The translations under genes and the position numbers were made by a program. DNA of 21,588 bases from positions 1 through 21,588 of the forward strand of contig DATAXS010000034.1 in assembly GCA_036266715.1 (NCBI GenBank), written 5' to 3'. The notes under the pieces were generated by a model. The model had not been told where the DNA came from. It was given only the letters and a program-made list of their open reading frames with translations, and did not search any database. The stretch is from DATAXS01 sp036266715. GTDB lineage: Bacteria; Patescibacteriota; Minisyncoccia; UBA6257; 2-01-FULL-56-20. Below are positions 1-7,499 of this stretch, piece after piece; the stretch's first letter is position 1; each line of letters opens with the position of its first letter.

Positions 1-300
1 ACGAGCATCGCGGCGACCACGAAGGCAGCCGCGGGATTTCTCCCGTCGTTCTTCAGTAAAAAGAAGCCGACGCAGGAGGCGCAGGCCAAGGACGCCCAAG
101 AGGACGAACGGGTATTCCAGGAAAACCTGGCGCAGCTCAACCAACGGACGGGGCAGGTGATGAACGGACTTACCGTCATCGGGCTGGAGGCGACCACCTT
201 GGGAGACGAGGCACTCGTGGAACTTTTTTATAACTTTTATAATCCACAAACGATCGAGCGGAAAAACATCACCCTGCCGACGGGCGAGCAGGCCGCATAA
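1..300 (+). CDS. C-terminal end of a TraC-like protein of a type IV secretion-type locus (partial)
   Basis: An open frame runs from the first base to a TAA at 298-300, giving the last 99 residues of a protein whose start lies outside the window. The fragment has a lysine/alanine/glutamine-rich stretch at about residues 18-45 and then a helical segment ending in GLEATTLGDEALVELFYNFY. The pattern 'single L/I-rich helix, then ELFYNFYNP' resembles the TraC-like proteins that precede VirB4 in Parcubacteria; this is recalled similarity, not a database hit. The stop is five bases upstream of the VirB4 start, so the two are almost certainly co-transcribed. The likely role is an assembly partner of the VirB4 ATPase at the inner face of the membrane. 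Coding status is secure; the family name is tentative. Confidence 0.6.
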   Translation, partial: TSIAATTKAAAGFLPSFFSKKKPTQEAQAKDAQEDERVFQENLAQLNQRTGQVMNGLTVIGLEATTLGDEALVELFYNFYNPQTIERKNITLPTGEQAA

Positions 301-305
301 TACCA

Positions 306-2057
306 ATGTCCCCGCAACAAGCATTTCAAAAGCCGGAAGATCAGTTCAAGAACGTAAAGCAGATCATCGCACCGGCGGGCGCGCAGGTGACGCCGAACAA
401 CCTCAAGATCGGCGATAAGCTCGCTAAAACGTTTTTTGTTTTTTCCTATCCGCGCTATCTCGCAACCGGCTGGTTTGAGCCGCTCATCAACCTGCCGAAC
501 CTTTTTGACGTCTCCATCTTTGTGAACCCCGTGGACACGGGCACGGCGCTCAAAAACCTCCGCAAGAAAGCGGGGCAGATAGAATCGCAGATAAACGACG
601 AGCAGGAAAAAGGCCTCGTGCGCAATCCGGTGCTTGAGACCGCCATGCAGGACGTGGAAAATCTCCGCGATGCGCTCCAGCAGTCGGAAGAAAAGCTCTT
701 TGACACGGGCGTCTATATCACGATCTATGCGGACAACGACCAAGAGCTTGCGCGGCTGGAAAGCAAGCTTATTTCCATGATGGAAGCAAAACTTATCTAC
801 CTCAAGCCCGCGCTTTTTGAACAGCTTGAGGGACTTTCCTCCATCCTGCCGCTTGGCGAGGACAAACTCCAGGTCTACACGCCCATGAACACAGGACCGA
901 TTTCCTCGTTCTTCCCGTTTGTGTCGGAAGATCTTTCTTCAAACGAGGGGATTATGTATGGCATTAACTTGTACAACAACAATCTGGTTATTTTTGACCG
1001 GTTCTCGCTGGAGAACGCAAACCAGGTGGTGTTTGCCAAGTCCGGCGCCGGGAAATCGTACACTACGAAATTGGAAATCATCCGTTCGCTCATGGCCGGC
1101 GTGGACATGGTGCTTGTGCTTGACCCGGAGAACGAATACCAGCGGCTTGCGGAAACGTTCGGTGGCAGCATGTTCAATATTTCTCTTTCGTCGCACGAGC
1201 ACATCAATCCGTTTGATATCCCCTTAATACCGGAAGGCGAGACGCCGTCGGATGTGTTGCGGTCGCACATCGTGACCCTCGCTTCGCTCCTTAAGCTCAT
1301 GTTCGGCAAGCTCACGCCGGAAGAGGACGCCATTCTTGACCGCGCGATCACGGAAACCTACGCCTCGCGCGAGATTGTAGCGGATTCCGGCGATTTTTCC
1401 GGCAAAGAGCCGCCGCTTTTGACCGACCTGGAAACCGTGTTGCGAAATCTTGAAGGCGGCAAGGACATGGCGGAAAAGCTCTATAAATACACCAAGGGCA
1501 GCTTTGCGGGCTTCTTGAACCAACCGACGAACATAGACATCAATAACCGCCTCATCGTGTTCTCCATCCGCGACCTGGAAGAAGAGTTGCGGCCCATCGG
1601 CATGTTCGTGGTGCTGAACTTCATTTGGAATCTTATCCGCGCCAAGCTCGCCAAGCGCCTGCTCTTTATAGACGAGGCGTGGATCATGATGAAGAACGAG
1701 GACTCGGCCACGTTCTTGTTCGGCCTCGTAAAGCGCGCGCGCAAATACTTTTTGGGGGTTTCCACGATTACGCAGGACGTGGAAGACTTTTTGCGCTCGC
1801 CCTATGGCCGGCCCATCATTACGAACTCGTCTCTCCAAATGCTTCTTAAGCAGGCGCCTGCGACCATAGACATTGTGGCGAAAGCGTTTGACCTTACGGA
1901 AGCGGAAAAGAATTTTTTGCTCGGCGCCGAGGTCGGCACCGGCATCTTCTTCGCCGGCAAGCGGCACGTGGCGATACAGATCGTGCCATCGTATTTTGAA
2001 GACCAGATCATCACCACGAACCCCGAACAGCTTTTGGAGGAAAGGAAAAACGAATAG
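306..2057 (+). CDS. virB4: VirB4/TraC-family type IV secretion ATPase
   Basis: This 583-residue protein has the layout of VirB4/TraC conjugation ATPases. An N-terminal region (about 1-220) contains 'FFVFSYPRYLATGWFEPL', the VirB4 N-terminal signature. The P-loop domain follows. Walker A is AKSGAGKS at residues 244-251, and 'LVLDPENEYQRLAETFGG' is the typical VirB4 stretch just after it. Walker B is LLFIDEAW with D456/E457, and the C-terminal 'STITQDVEDFL' is the usual sensor segment. VirB4 proteins are cytoplasmic or membrane-bound hexameric ATPases that power pilus assembly or substrate transfer. The length is shorter than in classical conjugation systems (about 800) but usual for CPR forms. 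No Shine-Dalgarno sequence precedes the ATG, which follows the previous stop by five bases. No relaxase or coupling protein is visible here, so secretion or a surface pilus is as likely as conjugation. Confidence 0.9.
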   Translation: MSPQQAFQKPEDQFKNVKQIIAPAGAQVTPNNLKIGDKLAKTFFVFSYPRYLATGWFEPLINLPNLFDVSIFVNPVDTGTALKNLRKKAGQIESQINDEQEKGLVRNPVLETAMQDVENLRDALQQSEEKLFDTGVYITIYADNDQELARLESKLISMMEAKLIYLKPALFEQLEGLSSILPLGEDKLQVYTPMNTGPISSFFPFVSEDLSSNEGIMYGINLYNNNLVIFDRFSLENANQVVFAKSGAGKSYTTKLEIIRSLMAGVDMVLVLDPENEYQRLAETFGGSMFNISLSSHEHINPFDIPLIPEGETPSDVLRSHIVTLASLLKLMFGKLTPEEDAILDRAITETYASREIVADSGDFSGKEPPLLTDLETVLRNLEGGKDMAEKLYKYTKGSFAGFLNQPTNIDINNRLIVFSIRDLEEELRPIGMFVVLNFIWNLIRAKLAKRLLFIDEAWIMMKNEDSATFLFGLVKRARKYFLGVSTITQDVEDFLRSPYGRPIITNSSLQMLLKQAPATIDIVAKAFDLTEAEKNFLLGAEVGTGIFFAGKRHVAIQIVPSYFEDQIITTNPEQLLEERKNE

Positions 2058-2080
2058 CGGCCGGGTTTCTACCTATCACC

Positions 2081-2932
2081 ATGGACGACGAAGAACAAGA
2101 ACACGAACCAAAGATAGGACTTGTGGAAATAATACTTGTTGCCTTTTTAATTTTTATTTTCGGCATAGCGGATATTTTCCTGCCGATCATTGGTACCATT
2201 TTTGACTGGGCATTTACGCAGATCTATTTGCGAATGAAAGGCATGTCGGGGTCATACCAGGTCTGGATGGCGGCCGCGAATAGCGTCTCAACCGTGGATA
2301 GCGTAGTCCCCGGAACGGACCTCTTGGATCCTTTTATAGATACCGGTATGTTTTTATGGATTGCCTACATGGATAATCATCCCTCGCAACTTACCGCAGC
2401 GCTTGAAGAGGCGGCCGGCGTTGTTGCTAAATTAGAAGGCGACGAGACCAGTCTTGAAACTGAAACAGCTGCGAGCGGAACTGGCACGACTGCAGGCACC
2501 AGCAAGGCGGAAAACACGGCCGCCCTTGAACGGGAAAAGGGAACGGGTGCCGCAGTGAGTAATCGCACGGAAGAAATGCCCGATCGTAAACCTTCCGAAG
2601 TTCCGAGTGGGTCGGAGGAGGGTGCCACCGAAAGACGGCGTCCCCAAGGCCAAGAAGGCGGTGGCGGCCAGGAAGAAAGCGAAGAATCTGGTGCGGAAAA
2701 CCCTGAAGAAATTGAGCGGCGCAATAGGGAAGAGGGTATGGCAAAATTCTTCAAGCAAGGAGCGGAGGTGACGCCCGGAGAGGAAATGATGGAAGAAGAT
2801 ATCTCCAACCCAAAAGAAATTCAATTTAATGAGGGGAAGGGCGCGATGGAGAGACGGCGCATGGAACAAGGCCTGCCACAAGAAGAACAGGAGCAGGGCG
2901 AAGGCGAAGAAAATCACCGGAAAGCTGCGTAG
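2081..2932 (+). CDS. Membrane protein with long acidic, low-complexity cytoplasmic-type tail (unknown function)
   Basis: I do not recognise a family. The 283-residue protein starts with an acidic stretch (MDDEEQEHEP) and then has two closely spaced hydrophobic segments (about 14-30 and 33-46), as in a membrane hairpin. A third, weaker hydrophobic stretch lies near 86-97. From about residue 105 to the end the sequence is low complexity and rich in Glu, Gly, Arg and Gln (for example GQEGGGGQEESEESGAENPE), and is very probably disordered. It lies 23 bases after virB4, before the secreted Ig-like gene and on the same strand, which suggests it belongs to the same apparatus, perhaps as a membrane scaffold with a flexible tail. 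No Shine-Dalgarno sequence is visible. The reading frame is supported by its length and by the hydrophobic/charged segregation. Confidence 0.75.
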   Translation: MDDEEQEHEPKIGLVEIILVAFLIFIFGIADIFLPIIGTIFDWAFTQIYLRMKGMSGSYQVWMAAANSVSTVDSVVPGTDLLDPFIDTGMFLWIAYMDNHPSQLTAALEEAAGVVAKLEGDETSLETETAASGTGTTAGTSKAENTAALEREKGTGAAVSNRTEEMPDRKPSEVPSGSEEGATERRRPQGQEGGGGQEESEESGAENPEEIERRNREEGMAKFFKQGAEVTPGEEMMEEDISNPKEIQFNEGKGAMERRRMEQGLPQEEQEQGEGEENHRKAA

Positions 2933-2966
2933 TCGACGCCAGAACACAGATCGTCGCAGCGCTGTT

Positions 2967-2975
2967 TGATATAAT
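2967..2975 (+). promoter_or_regulatory. Extended -10 promoter for the Ig-like secreted protein gene
   Basis: TGA followed by a perfect TATAAT at 2970-2975 forms an extended -10 element (TGnTATAAT). No good -35 hexamer is seen 17 bases upstream. A start about seven bases downstream would fall at 2981-2983, which is after the ATG at 2978 and just before the in-frame ATG at 2987. If the promoter is used, the internal ATG would be the start and the mRNA almost leaderless. Confidence 0.45.
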
Positions 2976-2977
2976 GA

Positions 2978-3697
2978 ATGAAAGCAATGCGAAACCGTCT
3001 TGTGTTGTTCCTTATGCTTACGGCGCCCCTCGTGCTTGCCCTCATGGGGCCCGCACCGCTTGTGGCAAGCGCGCAGACCGCGACGCCCCCCGACCTTGTG
3101 ATCACTTGGCGCGCTACGGACAGTTCGGTGCCGTCCACATACCTCGACAAAGCCCTCCCGGGCGTGGGCTCGCCGATAACGGCCTCGGCCGAGGTGGTCT
3201 TGAACGGAGCGCTCGTAAACCTCTCAAGCCAGACCATCTACTGGTATCTTGACGGCAATCTCATTGGCGGCGGCACGGGCGAACAGACCATCAGCTTCAC
3301 CGCACCGGGCTTCGTGGAAATCGCGTCGCTCCGCGCAGAAGTGCCGAATTACTCAAGCGGCGCGCTCATCAACACCGCGCATATCCAGATGGTGAATCCG
3401 GAAGCGGTGATCATCGTCCCTTATCCAAACGGTGAATATACCGGCTCATCCATCGCCGCCCAAGCCGCGCCCTATTTCTTCAGCACTTCGCAGCTCGACG
3501 AGCTTTACTACCAGTGGGTGGTGAACGGGCAGGCGGTCACGACGCAGGAAAATCCGCAGGACCTCACGATCGATCTCGCGAACGGGACCTCCACGAGCGC
3601 GGGCGTTCCCATTTCCATCGGTCTTACCGTCCAACAGACAAACAGTCCTTCCATAAACGCGCAGTCAAGCATCACTCTCAATCCACTGAGCCAATGA
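2978..3697 (+). CDS. Secreted protein with two Ig-like/PKD-like repeats
   Basis: The 239-residue product begins with a clear signal peptide: basic MKAMRNR, a hydrophobic core (about residues 8-25) and an AxA-type cleavage site near LVASAQ. The mature part is beta-rich and shows two similar units: 'TIYWYLDGNLIGGGTGEQ' at about 86-105 and 'YYQWVVNGQAVTTQENPQ' at about 176-195. Both have the W-x-(L/V)-(D/N)-G pattern of PKD/Ig-like domains that CPR surface proteins often carry. It is presumably exported and remains at the cell surface, perhaps as part of the neighbouring pilus or secretion apparatus. The start could be 2978 or the in-frame ATG at 2987 (MRNRLVLFLM), which fits the -10 box better. 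Its stop overlaps the next start (ATGA), pointing to translational coupling. Confidence 0.8.
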   Translation: MKAMRNRLVLFLMLTAPLVLALMGPAPLVASAQTATPPDLVITWRATDSSVPSTYLDKALPGVGSPITASAEVVLNGALVNLSSQTIYWYLDGNLIGGGTGEQTISFTAPGFVEIASLRAEVPNYSSGALINTAHIQMVNPEAVIIVPYPNGEYTGSSIAAQAAPYFFSTSQLDELYYQWVVNGQAVTTQENPQDLTIDLANGTSTSAGVPISIGLTVQQTNSPSINAQSSITLNPLSQ

Positions 3698-4179
3698 TGA
3701 ACTTTTTTATTATGAAAGTATTTGCGGCGACTCTTACCATCAACACCGGCCTCCCGGGCAGCGCCAACGCAAGTTCAAGTATTGGGGCTTTCGTCTCCGA
3801 TTTTTATAACTTCGCATTGATCATCTCTGGCATCCTTGCCTTTGGGGCTATCGTCTATGGAGGCATCCGCTATGCGGTGGGGAGGGGCAATCCTTCCGCG
3901 GAGAGTGATGCACGAAGCTGGATCACGAATGCCCTCCTTGGGTTGCTGCTTCTCGCCGGTGCCTATGTAATTCTCTATACCATCAATCCGAATATTTTGA
4001 ATTTGCAGCCGCCGAGCCTGCCGGGATTGAGCGCGGCGCCATCGTCCACGAGCTTAGGCAACACCAACTCGCAACAACCCGTCATTTGCCAGGGTTCCGG
4101 GACTCTGTGCGCCCCGCCAGAAACCTGCCAGCAATCCACGGCGCGCGGGGTCGCGGTAGGCTACCAAATATGCGAATAG
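3694..4179 (+). CDS. VirB2/TrbC-like two-helix membrane protein (pilin-like) with Cys-containing tail
   Basis: The 161-residue product has the VirB2/TrbC layout. A short N-terminal segment is followed by two membrane helices at about 38-60 and 78-97, separated by a short polar loop with 'GGIRYAVGRGNPSAESDARSW'-type residues, typical of small pilin-like T4SS subunits in CPR genomes. Unlike classical VirB2, it has a C-terminal extension rich in Pro/Ser (about 104-130) with four cysteines (132, 139, 145, 160), suggesting disulfides outside the membrane. The frame stays open upstream, but the start at 3694 overlaps the previous stop by four bases; ATGs at 3697 and 3712 are alternatives. Adjacency to VirB4 supports a T4SS role. 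It could instead be a small structural membrane protein unrelated to pili. Confidence 0.75.
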   Translation: MMNFFIMKVFAATLTINTGLPGSANASSSIGAFVSDFYNFALIISGILAFGAIVYGGIRYAVGRGNPSAESDARSWITNALLGLLLLAGAYVILYTINPNILNLQPPSLPGLSAAPSSTSLGNTNSQQPVICQGSGTLCAPPETCQQSTARGVAVGYQICE

Positions 4180-4194
4180 TGAAAATAATATAAA

Positions 4195-5466
4195 ATGAAA
4201 CGCTCCCTTTACATAATTATCGGCATCGTGGTCCTTATTTTGATCGTTGCGGTGGTGTTCTGGTTCGTGCGCGGGCAATCAAGCCCCGCAGCGACGACGA
4301 CTACGGGAGCCGGCTCGCTCCCGTCCACGGGAACCCAGGGAAGCTCAACCGGAGGTAATATCGGCGGCTCGCTCCCCGCAACCGGCGTCACGGAAGGAAA
4401 TGGTAGCGGCACCAGTTTTGGTCTTGTGTCCAACGAACCCGCGCTTTCATACTTTGTTGATCCGCAAAATGACGTGGATGTGGTTGAGCCGAATGGGGAA
4501 GTCGCCGAGATCGCAAACGGGCAGAATGGACAAGCAAACTTTTTGAGCTCGTCCCAGATACAAAGCTTGATAACCGCTGGATTTTCGTACGATGGCGCGA
4601 AGGCCTTTGTAAATTTTGGAGTCCCGGCAAACCCGCAGACGAGCGTGTTTGATATGACGGCGAAGGCATGGACGCCGCTTGCCGCTGGCATCGTATCTCC
4701 CGTCTGGTCGCCGGCCGATTACCGCATTGCGTACCTTGCGACTAACGCGAACGGCAGCGTGACGCTCACGACACTCGACATCTCAAAAGCAGGCAACAAG
4801 CCCGTGGCGCTCGTTACGCTCGCGGCACAGGACCTCACGCTCGCGTGGCCCACAAAGAACGTGATCGTGCTTACCGACCGACCGAGCGCATATTCCCTCG
4901 GCACGATGTGGTTCTACAATTTGTCCACCAAGGCGCTCACGCCGGCTGCCACGCCCGCATACGGCCTTGTGGCCGCCTGGAGCGCGACGACGAAGCCTGT
5001 TGCCGTCATGTGGGGCAGTGGCGCAAGCGGCCGCGGCGGCGGTTTCTCGCTTGTGGGAGCGCTCGGTACGTCCACGCAAACAACTGCCCAAAGTTTGAAT
5101 TTCCTTACCCTGCCGTCAAAATGCACGTTCAACACGGAAACGGAGCCAGTTGCAACGCCAACGCCTTCGGTGGCAACAACAACGCCCAAAGCGACCCCCA
5201 CGCCCGCACCGCAGACCTATCTCGCCCTCTATTGCGCCGTGCCCGCGAACCAAAGCGCCCTTTCAAGCGTCCCCATGCCGGATACTTACGATCAGATGTC
5301 GCTCTTTACCTCGGATAACTTTTATAGGATCCATACCGACACGGGAGTGACTGACGCGGTGCTGCTCCCGACGGGTAGCTACGACGCAACGGACCTCCAT
5401 GTATTCAATAATATTCTTTTCTTCGTAAATCGTTACGACCAGAAGTTGTACGCGATCTCGCTCTGA
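4195..5466 (+). CDS. Membrane-anchored protein with beta-propeller-like extracellular domain
   Basis: The 423-residue protein has a single N-terminal signal anchor (about 4-26, MKRSLYIIIGIVVLILIVAV). A Ser/Thr/Gly-rich linker follows (about 27-75), and then a large beta-rich domain with repeating short strands such as 'AKAFVNFGVP', 'VFDMTAKAWTPL', 'SPVWSPADYRIAYLA' and 'SLGTMWFYNLSTKALTP'. That pattern, with SPVWSP followed by an aromatic strand, resembles WD40-like/PD40 beta-propeller blades. A second Pro/Thr-rich linker (about 317-345) interrupts the domain. The protein should be exposed outside the membrane. It is the last gene of the T4SS-like cluster, 15 bases after the pilin-like gene, and its stop codon lies at the outer edge of the palindromic terminator that follows. 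The exact function is unknown. Confidence 0.7.
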   Translation: MKRSLYIIIGIVVLILIVAVVFWFVRGQSSPAATTTTGAGSLPSTGTQGSSTGGNIGGSLPATGVTEGNGSGTSFGLVSNEPALSYFVDPQNDVDVVEPNGEVAEIANGQNGQANFLSSSQIQSLITAGFSYDGAKAFVNFGVPANPQTSVFDMTAKAWTPLAAGIVSPVWSPADYRIAYLATNANGSVTLTTLDISKAGNKPVALVTLAAQDLTLAWPTKNVIVLTDRPSAYSLGTMWFYNLSTKALTPAATPAYGLVAAWSATTKPVAVMWGSGASGRGGGFSLVGALGTSTQTTAQSLNFLTLPSKCTFNTETEPVATPTPSVATTTPKATPTPAPQTYLALYCAVPANQSALSSVPMPDTYDQMSLFTSDNFYRIHTDTGVTDAVLLPTGSYDATDLHVFNNILFFVNRYDQKLYAISL

Positions 5467-5558
5467 TCTAGCCAAACAAAAGAGGGGTGGTATTTTTCGG
5501 TCAGTGTGGCTCCGTACTCTGACCGAAAAATACCGCCTCTTTTTTGTTTGGCTAGATC
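5465..5558 (+). terminator. 40-bp-arm palindromic terminator shared by two converging genes
   Basis: Positions 5465-5504 pair with 5519-5558 over all 40 positions: 37 Watson-Crick pairs and three G-U wobbles when read as a plus-strand RNA. The minus RNA would have A-C mismatches there, so the plus transcript folds better. The 14-nt loop (5505-5518) is TGTGGCTCCGTACT. Six T residues at 5540-5545 and a matching A-rich left arm make it a plausible bidirectional intrinsic terminator. The outer ends of the stem contain the TGA of the propeller gene (5464-5466) and the TAG of jag (5552-5554). The loop recurs twice more in the window. Confidence 0.85.
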
Positions 5559-5983
5559 GGTTTTACGATCACGTACCGTTCTTTTCCTTCGCCCGCACTT
5601 TCGGTTTTTACTTCGGGGTGCACCGCGAGCGCCACGTGCACGATGCGCCGTTCATAGGAGTTCATTGCGGGGAGCGAAACCTCACCTTTTGTGGCGACCG
5701 CTTTTTTTGCGGCAGCACGCGCGAGTTCGGCGATGAGTGTTTCGCGCTCCTGCCGATAATTGTTTACGTCAAGGAAAATAACCTCCACGCCGTTCTTCTT
5801 TGCGATCATCTGGAAAAGATGGTTCACGCTTTCCACGATGCTCGGCAAGTTGGATTTTAAAGCATCGCCGCCGTCATAGATAAAAAGCGACCCGCGCTTT
5901 TCTTCGGGCTTGATCTCCACGCGGTAATCTCCAAATCCCATCCCTTCCGCAATTCTCTTTGCAATTTCGTCCCATTGTTCCAT
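5552..5983 (-). CDS. jag: Jag/KhpB-type RNA-binding protein with R3H domain
   Basis: The 143-residue protein ends in an R3H domain: 'LDVNNYRQERETLIAELA' at 71-88 is the usual lead-in, and the R-x3-H motif is R112/H116 in 'ERRIVHVAL'. The stretch before it (about 30-65) is where Jag proteins carry a KH domain, but the GxxG RNA-binding loop is replaced by YDGGDA, so the KH function is doubtful. Jag (KhpB/EloR) binds RNA and is linked to cell division and elongation in Gram-positives. It is usually encoded next to yidC, as here. It lacks the Jag-N domain of longer homologues. The gene lies 121 bases downstream of yidC on the same strand, and its stop is inside the palindromic terminator. Confidence 0.85.
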   Translation of the reverse strand: MEQWDEIAKRIAEGMGFGDYRVEIKPEEKRGSLFIYDGGDALKSNLPSIVESVNHLFQMIAKKNGVEVIFLDVNNYRQERETLIAELARAAAKKAVATKGEVSLPAMNSYERRIVHVALAVHPEVKTESAGEGKERYVIVKPI

Positions 5984-6104
5984 AGCCCAGTTACTATTCC
6001 ATATCCGAACCGGAAAATCAAGCCGCGGCGTAGCGAGTTTGATATTTCTCGGGCCGAACGAGATCGGAAAATTCTGCGGTGGGTTTGAGAAATGCAGAGC
6101 GGAA

Positions 6105-6824
6105 CTACACCGCGGCCGTCTCTCCTTTTTTGAAATGCTTGTTCACGATGATCTGCTGGCCGATGGAAAAAAGCGAGGTAACGAGCCAGTAGAGCCCCAC
6201 GGCGGCCGGGAGGCTGTAGAACACAAAAATGGTAAGTAACGGCGCGATAAACGACATCTGGCGGGCCATTTTCTCCGGTGCCGAGAGGGGAGCTTTGTTG
6301 TTGGGATCGCGGTAAATGGCGAGCCGCGCCTGGAAATATTGGGCGAGCGCGGCAAGGCAAATGAGGATGAAATTAGATTGCGCGAGATTGACGAATCCCA
6401 GGAACATTGAATTGATGCTCGACGGCTGCGCCACAAAAGAATACAGGCCGGAAATAGTTCCCCCTGCAAGGCCCGAGCGCACCACCCAATAAAGTCCGAG
6501 CATGATGGGTATCTGCACGATGAGAAGAATAATGCTTGAGAACGGATTCACGCCGTGCTCTTTGTAAAGCGCCATGAGCGCCTGCGCTTGTTTATCGCGG
6601 TCGTTCTTGTGGAGCTCCTGGATTTTCTTTATGTGCGGCTGGATGCGCTGCATCGCCACCTGCTGTCGCGCTGCAGTATGGAAAAGCGGGTAGAGGATGA
6701 GGCGGAGCAGAATGGTCGCAAAAATTATCGCGAGGCCGAGATTGTGGAACGCGATCGTGTTATAGAAAAAAATGAGTGCGTTCAGTATCGGCCGGTAGAT
6801 TATTGTTTGCCAAAGATAGGTCAT
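6105..6824 (-). CDS. yidC: YidC/Oxa1 membrane protein insertase
   Basis: The 239-residue protein matches the short (Gram-positive-type) YidC form. Hydrophobic segments lie at about 12-50 (with the conserved groove arginine R41 in 'ILLRLILYPLF'), 95-115, 145-165 and 190-230. They are separated by the charged cytoplasmic hairpin 'QRIQPHIKKIQELHKNDRDK'. The C-terminal 'LPAAVGLYWLVTSLFSIGQQ' is a strong family signature. YidC inserts and folds membrane proteins, alone or with SecYEG, and would be needed by the many single-pass proteins in this window. It lies 17 bases after rnpA. No large periplasmic domain is present, as expected outside Gram-negatives. Confidence 0.97.
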   Translation of the reverse strand: MTYLWQTIIYRPILNALIFFYNTIAFHNLGLAIIFATILLRLILYPLFHTAARQQVAMQRIQPHIKKIQELHKNDRDKQAQALMALYKEHGVNPFSSIILLIVQIPIMLGLYWVVRSGLAGGTISGLYSFVAQPSSINSMFLGFVNLAQSNFILICLAALAQYFQARLAIYRDPNNKAPLSAPEKMARQMSFIAPLLTIFVFYSLPAAVGLYWLVTSLFSIGQQIIVNKHFKKGETAAV

Positions 6825-6841
6825 GCTGTTTCCGTTGAAAT

Positions 6842-7156
6842 TTATTTAGTGGCGTCTTTCATCGCTTCCGAAAGTCTTTCTCTAAATTGTTTTTTGGTAA
6901 GCTCGTTCACTTTTGGAGAAATGAGCAAAAGGAAATCTCGTCCCACGCCTCCCGCGGCAAGCGCCGTCTTTGCCTGCCGCTTCCAAAAATTTCTTTTGAC
7001 GGCACTCTTGTGCACTGCGATCCCAACCACTATCCCAATCCGCACTGCACGCTCAAAATTATTTTTTACTTTGAGGAGAAAATACGGGGTGCGCACCGTC
7101 CGGTATCCTCGCGCACGGAATTCCTCCCTGGGGAGCTTAGATTTTCGGGGGAGCAT
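6842..7156 (-). CDS. rnpA: Ribonuclease P protein component
   Basis: The 104-residue basic protein has the RnpA pattern: an N-terminal 'LPREEFRARGYR', a central beta strand ending in the family signature 'AVKRNFWKRQAKTAL' (the KRNxxKR RNA-binding helix), and 'RDFLLLISPKVNELTKKQF' towards the C terminus. RnpA binds the catalytic RNase P RNA and precursor tRNA in 5'-end maturation. The gene lies 44 bases after rpmH on the same strand, the standard bacterial order. No RNase P RNA gene is visible in this window. Confidence 0.95.
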   Translation of the reverse strand: MLPRKSKLPREEFRARGYRTVRTPYFLLKVKNNFERAVRIGIVVGIAVHKSAVKRNFWKRQAKTALAAGGVGRDFLLLISPKVNELTKKQFRERLSEAMKDATK

Positions 7157-7200
7157 AAGGAAAACAAAAGAATGTGGCGTTGCCGGCCGCCGGATCGCGC

Positions 7201-7335
7201 CTACACCGTGAGCTTTTTTCTTCCTTTCGCCCTACGGCGTGAAAGCACGCGCCGACCGGTCGGCGTCCGCTGCCGCGCAAGGAAGCCGTGCGTCCTGCGC
7301 CTCTTTTTCTTCTTGGGGTTGTACGTAAACGACAT
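7201..7335 (-). CDS. rpmH: 50S ribosomal protein L34
   Basis: The minus strand encodes a 44-residue, extremely basic protein: MSFTYNPKKKKRRRTHGF, then ARQRTPTGRRVLSRRR and AKGRKKLTV at the end. This is the L34 signature (KKKxxxxHGFxxRxxTxxGRxVLxxRRxKGRxxLxV) at its usual length. L34 is a late-assembly large-subunit protein. It heads the rpmH-rnpA-yidC-jag block and diverges from dnaA, a very conserved arrangement beside the replication origin. The ATG lies about seven bases after an extended -10 element, so the transcript appears leaderless. Confidence 0.97.
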   Translation of the reverse strand: MSFTYNPKKKKRRRTHGFLARQRTPTGRRVLSRRRAKGRKKLTV

Positions 7336-7342
7336 TGCAGTG

Positions 7343-7371
7343 ATAGTATCATGTGAATTAACTTCAGTCCA
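7343..7371 (-). promoter_or_regulatory. Promoter of rpmH operon
   Basis: On the minus strand TGGACT (7366-7371) is followed after 17 bases by TACTAT (7343-7348). A TGn extension (TGA, 7349-7351) sits directly before the -10. Transcription would begin at about 7336, one base before the rpmH ATG at 7335, implying a leaderless message. Confidence 0.55.
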
Positions 7372-7390
7372 GTGGCAGCTCCGTTGTGCA

Positions 7391-7427
7391 CTTTGGGGCA
7401 GTGTGGCTCCGTACTCCGTCCCAAAAG
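7391..7427. repeat. Hairpin repeat with conserved 14-nt loop, copy 2
   Basis: Left arm 7391-7401 and right arm 7416-7427 pair with one bulged A and one A-C mismatch, around the loop TGTGGCTCCGTACT (7402-7415). The loop is identical to that of the palindrome at 5505-5518, although the stem sequences differ. It sits between the divergent rpmH and dnaA promoters, a place where neither gene needs a terminator. Confidence 0.75.
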
Positions 7428-7438
7428 AGCCAAAAGGA

Positions 7439-7467
7439 TTGACATTAAAAAGTTATTAACATGAAAT
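7439..7467 (+). promoter_or_regulatory. dnaA promoter
   Basis: A perfect TTGACA at 7439-7444 is separated by 17 bases from TGAAAT (7462-7467, four of six matches to TATAAT). Transcription would begin near 7474, leaving a leader of about 25 bases before the ATG at 7500. Confidence 0.6.
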
Positions 7468-7499
7468 GCACAAAAACTCTCGTTTGACTCTTTGCCTCC

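Noticed and set aside
1224..1967. 247-codon open frame opposite virB4
   Set aside because: Shadow of the VirB4 gene; composition is Arg/His-rich and there is no recognisable motif.
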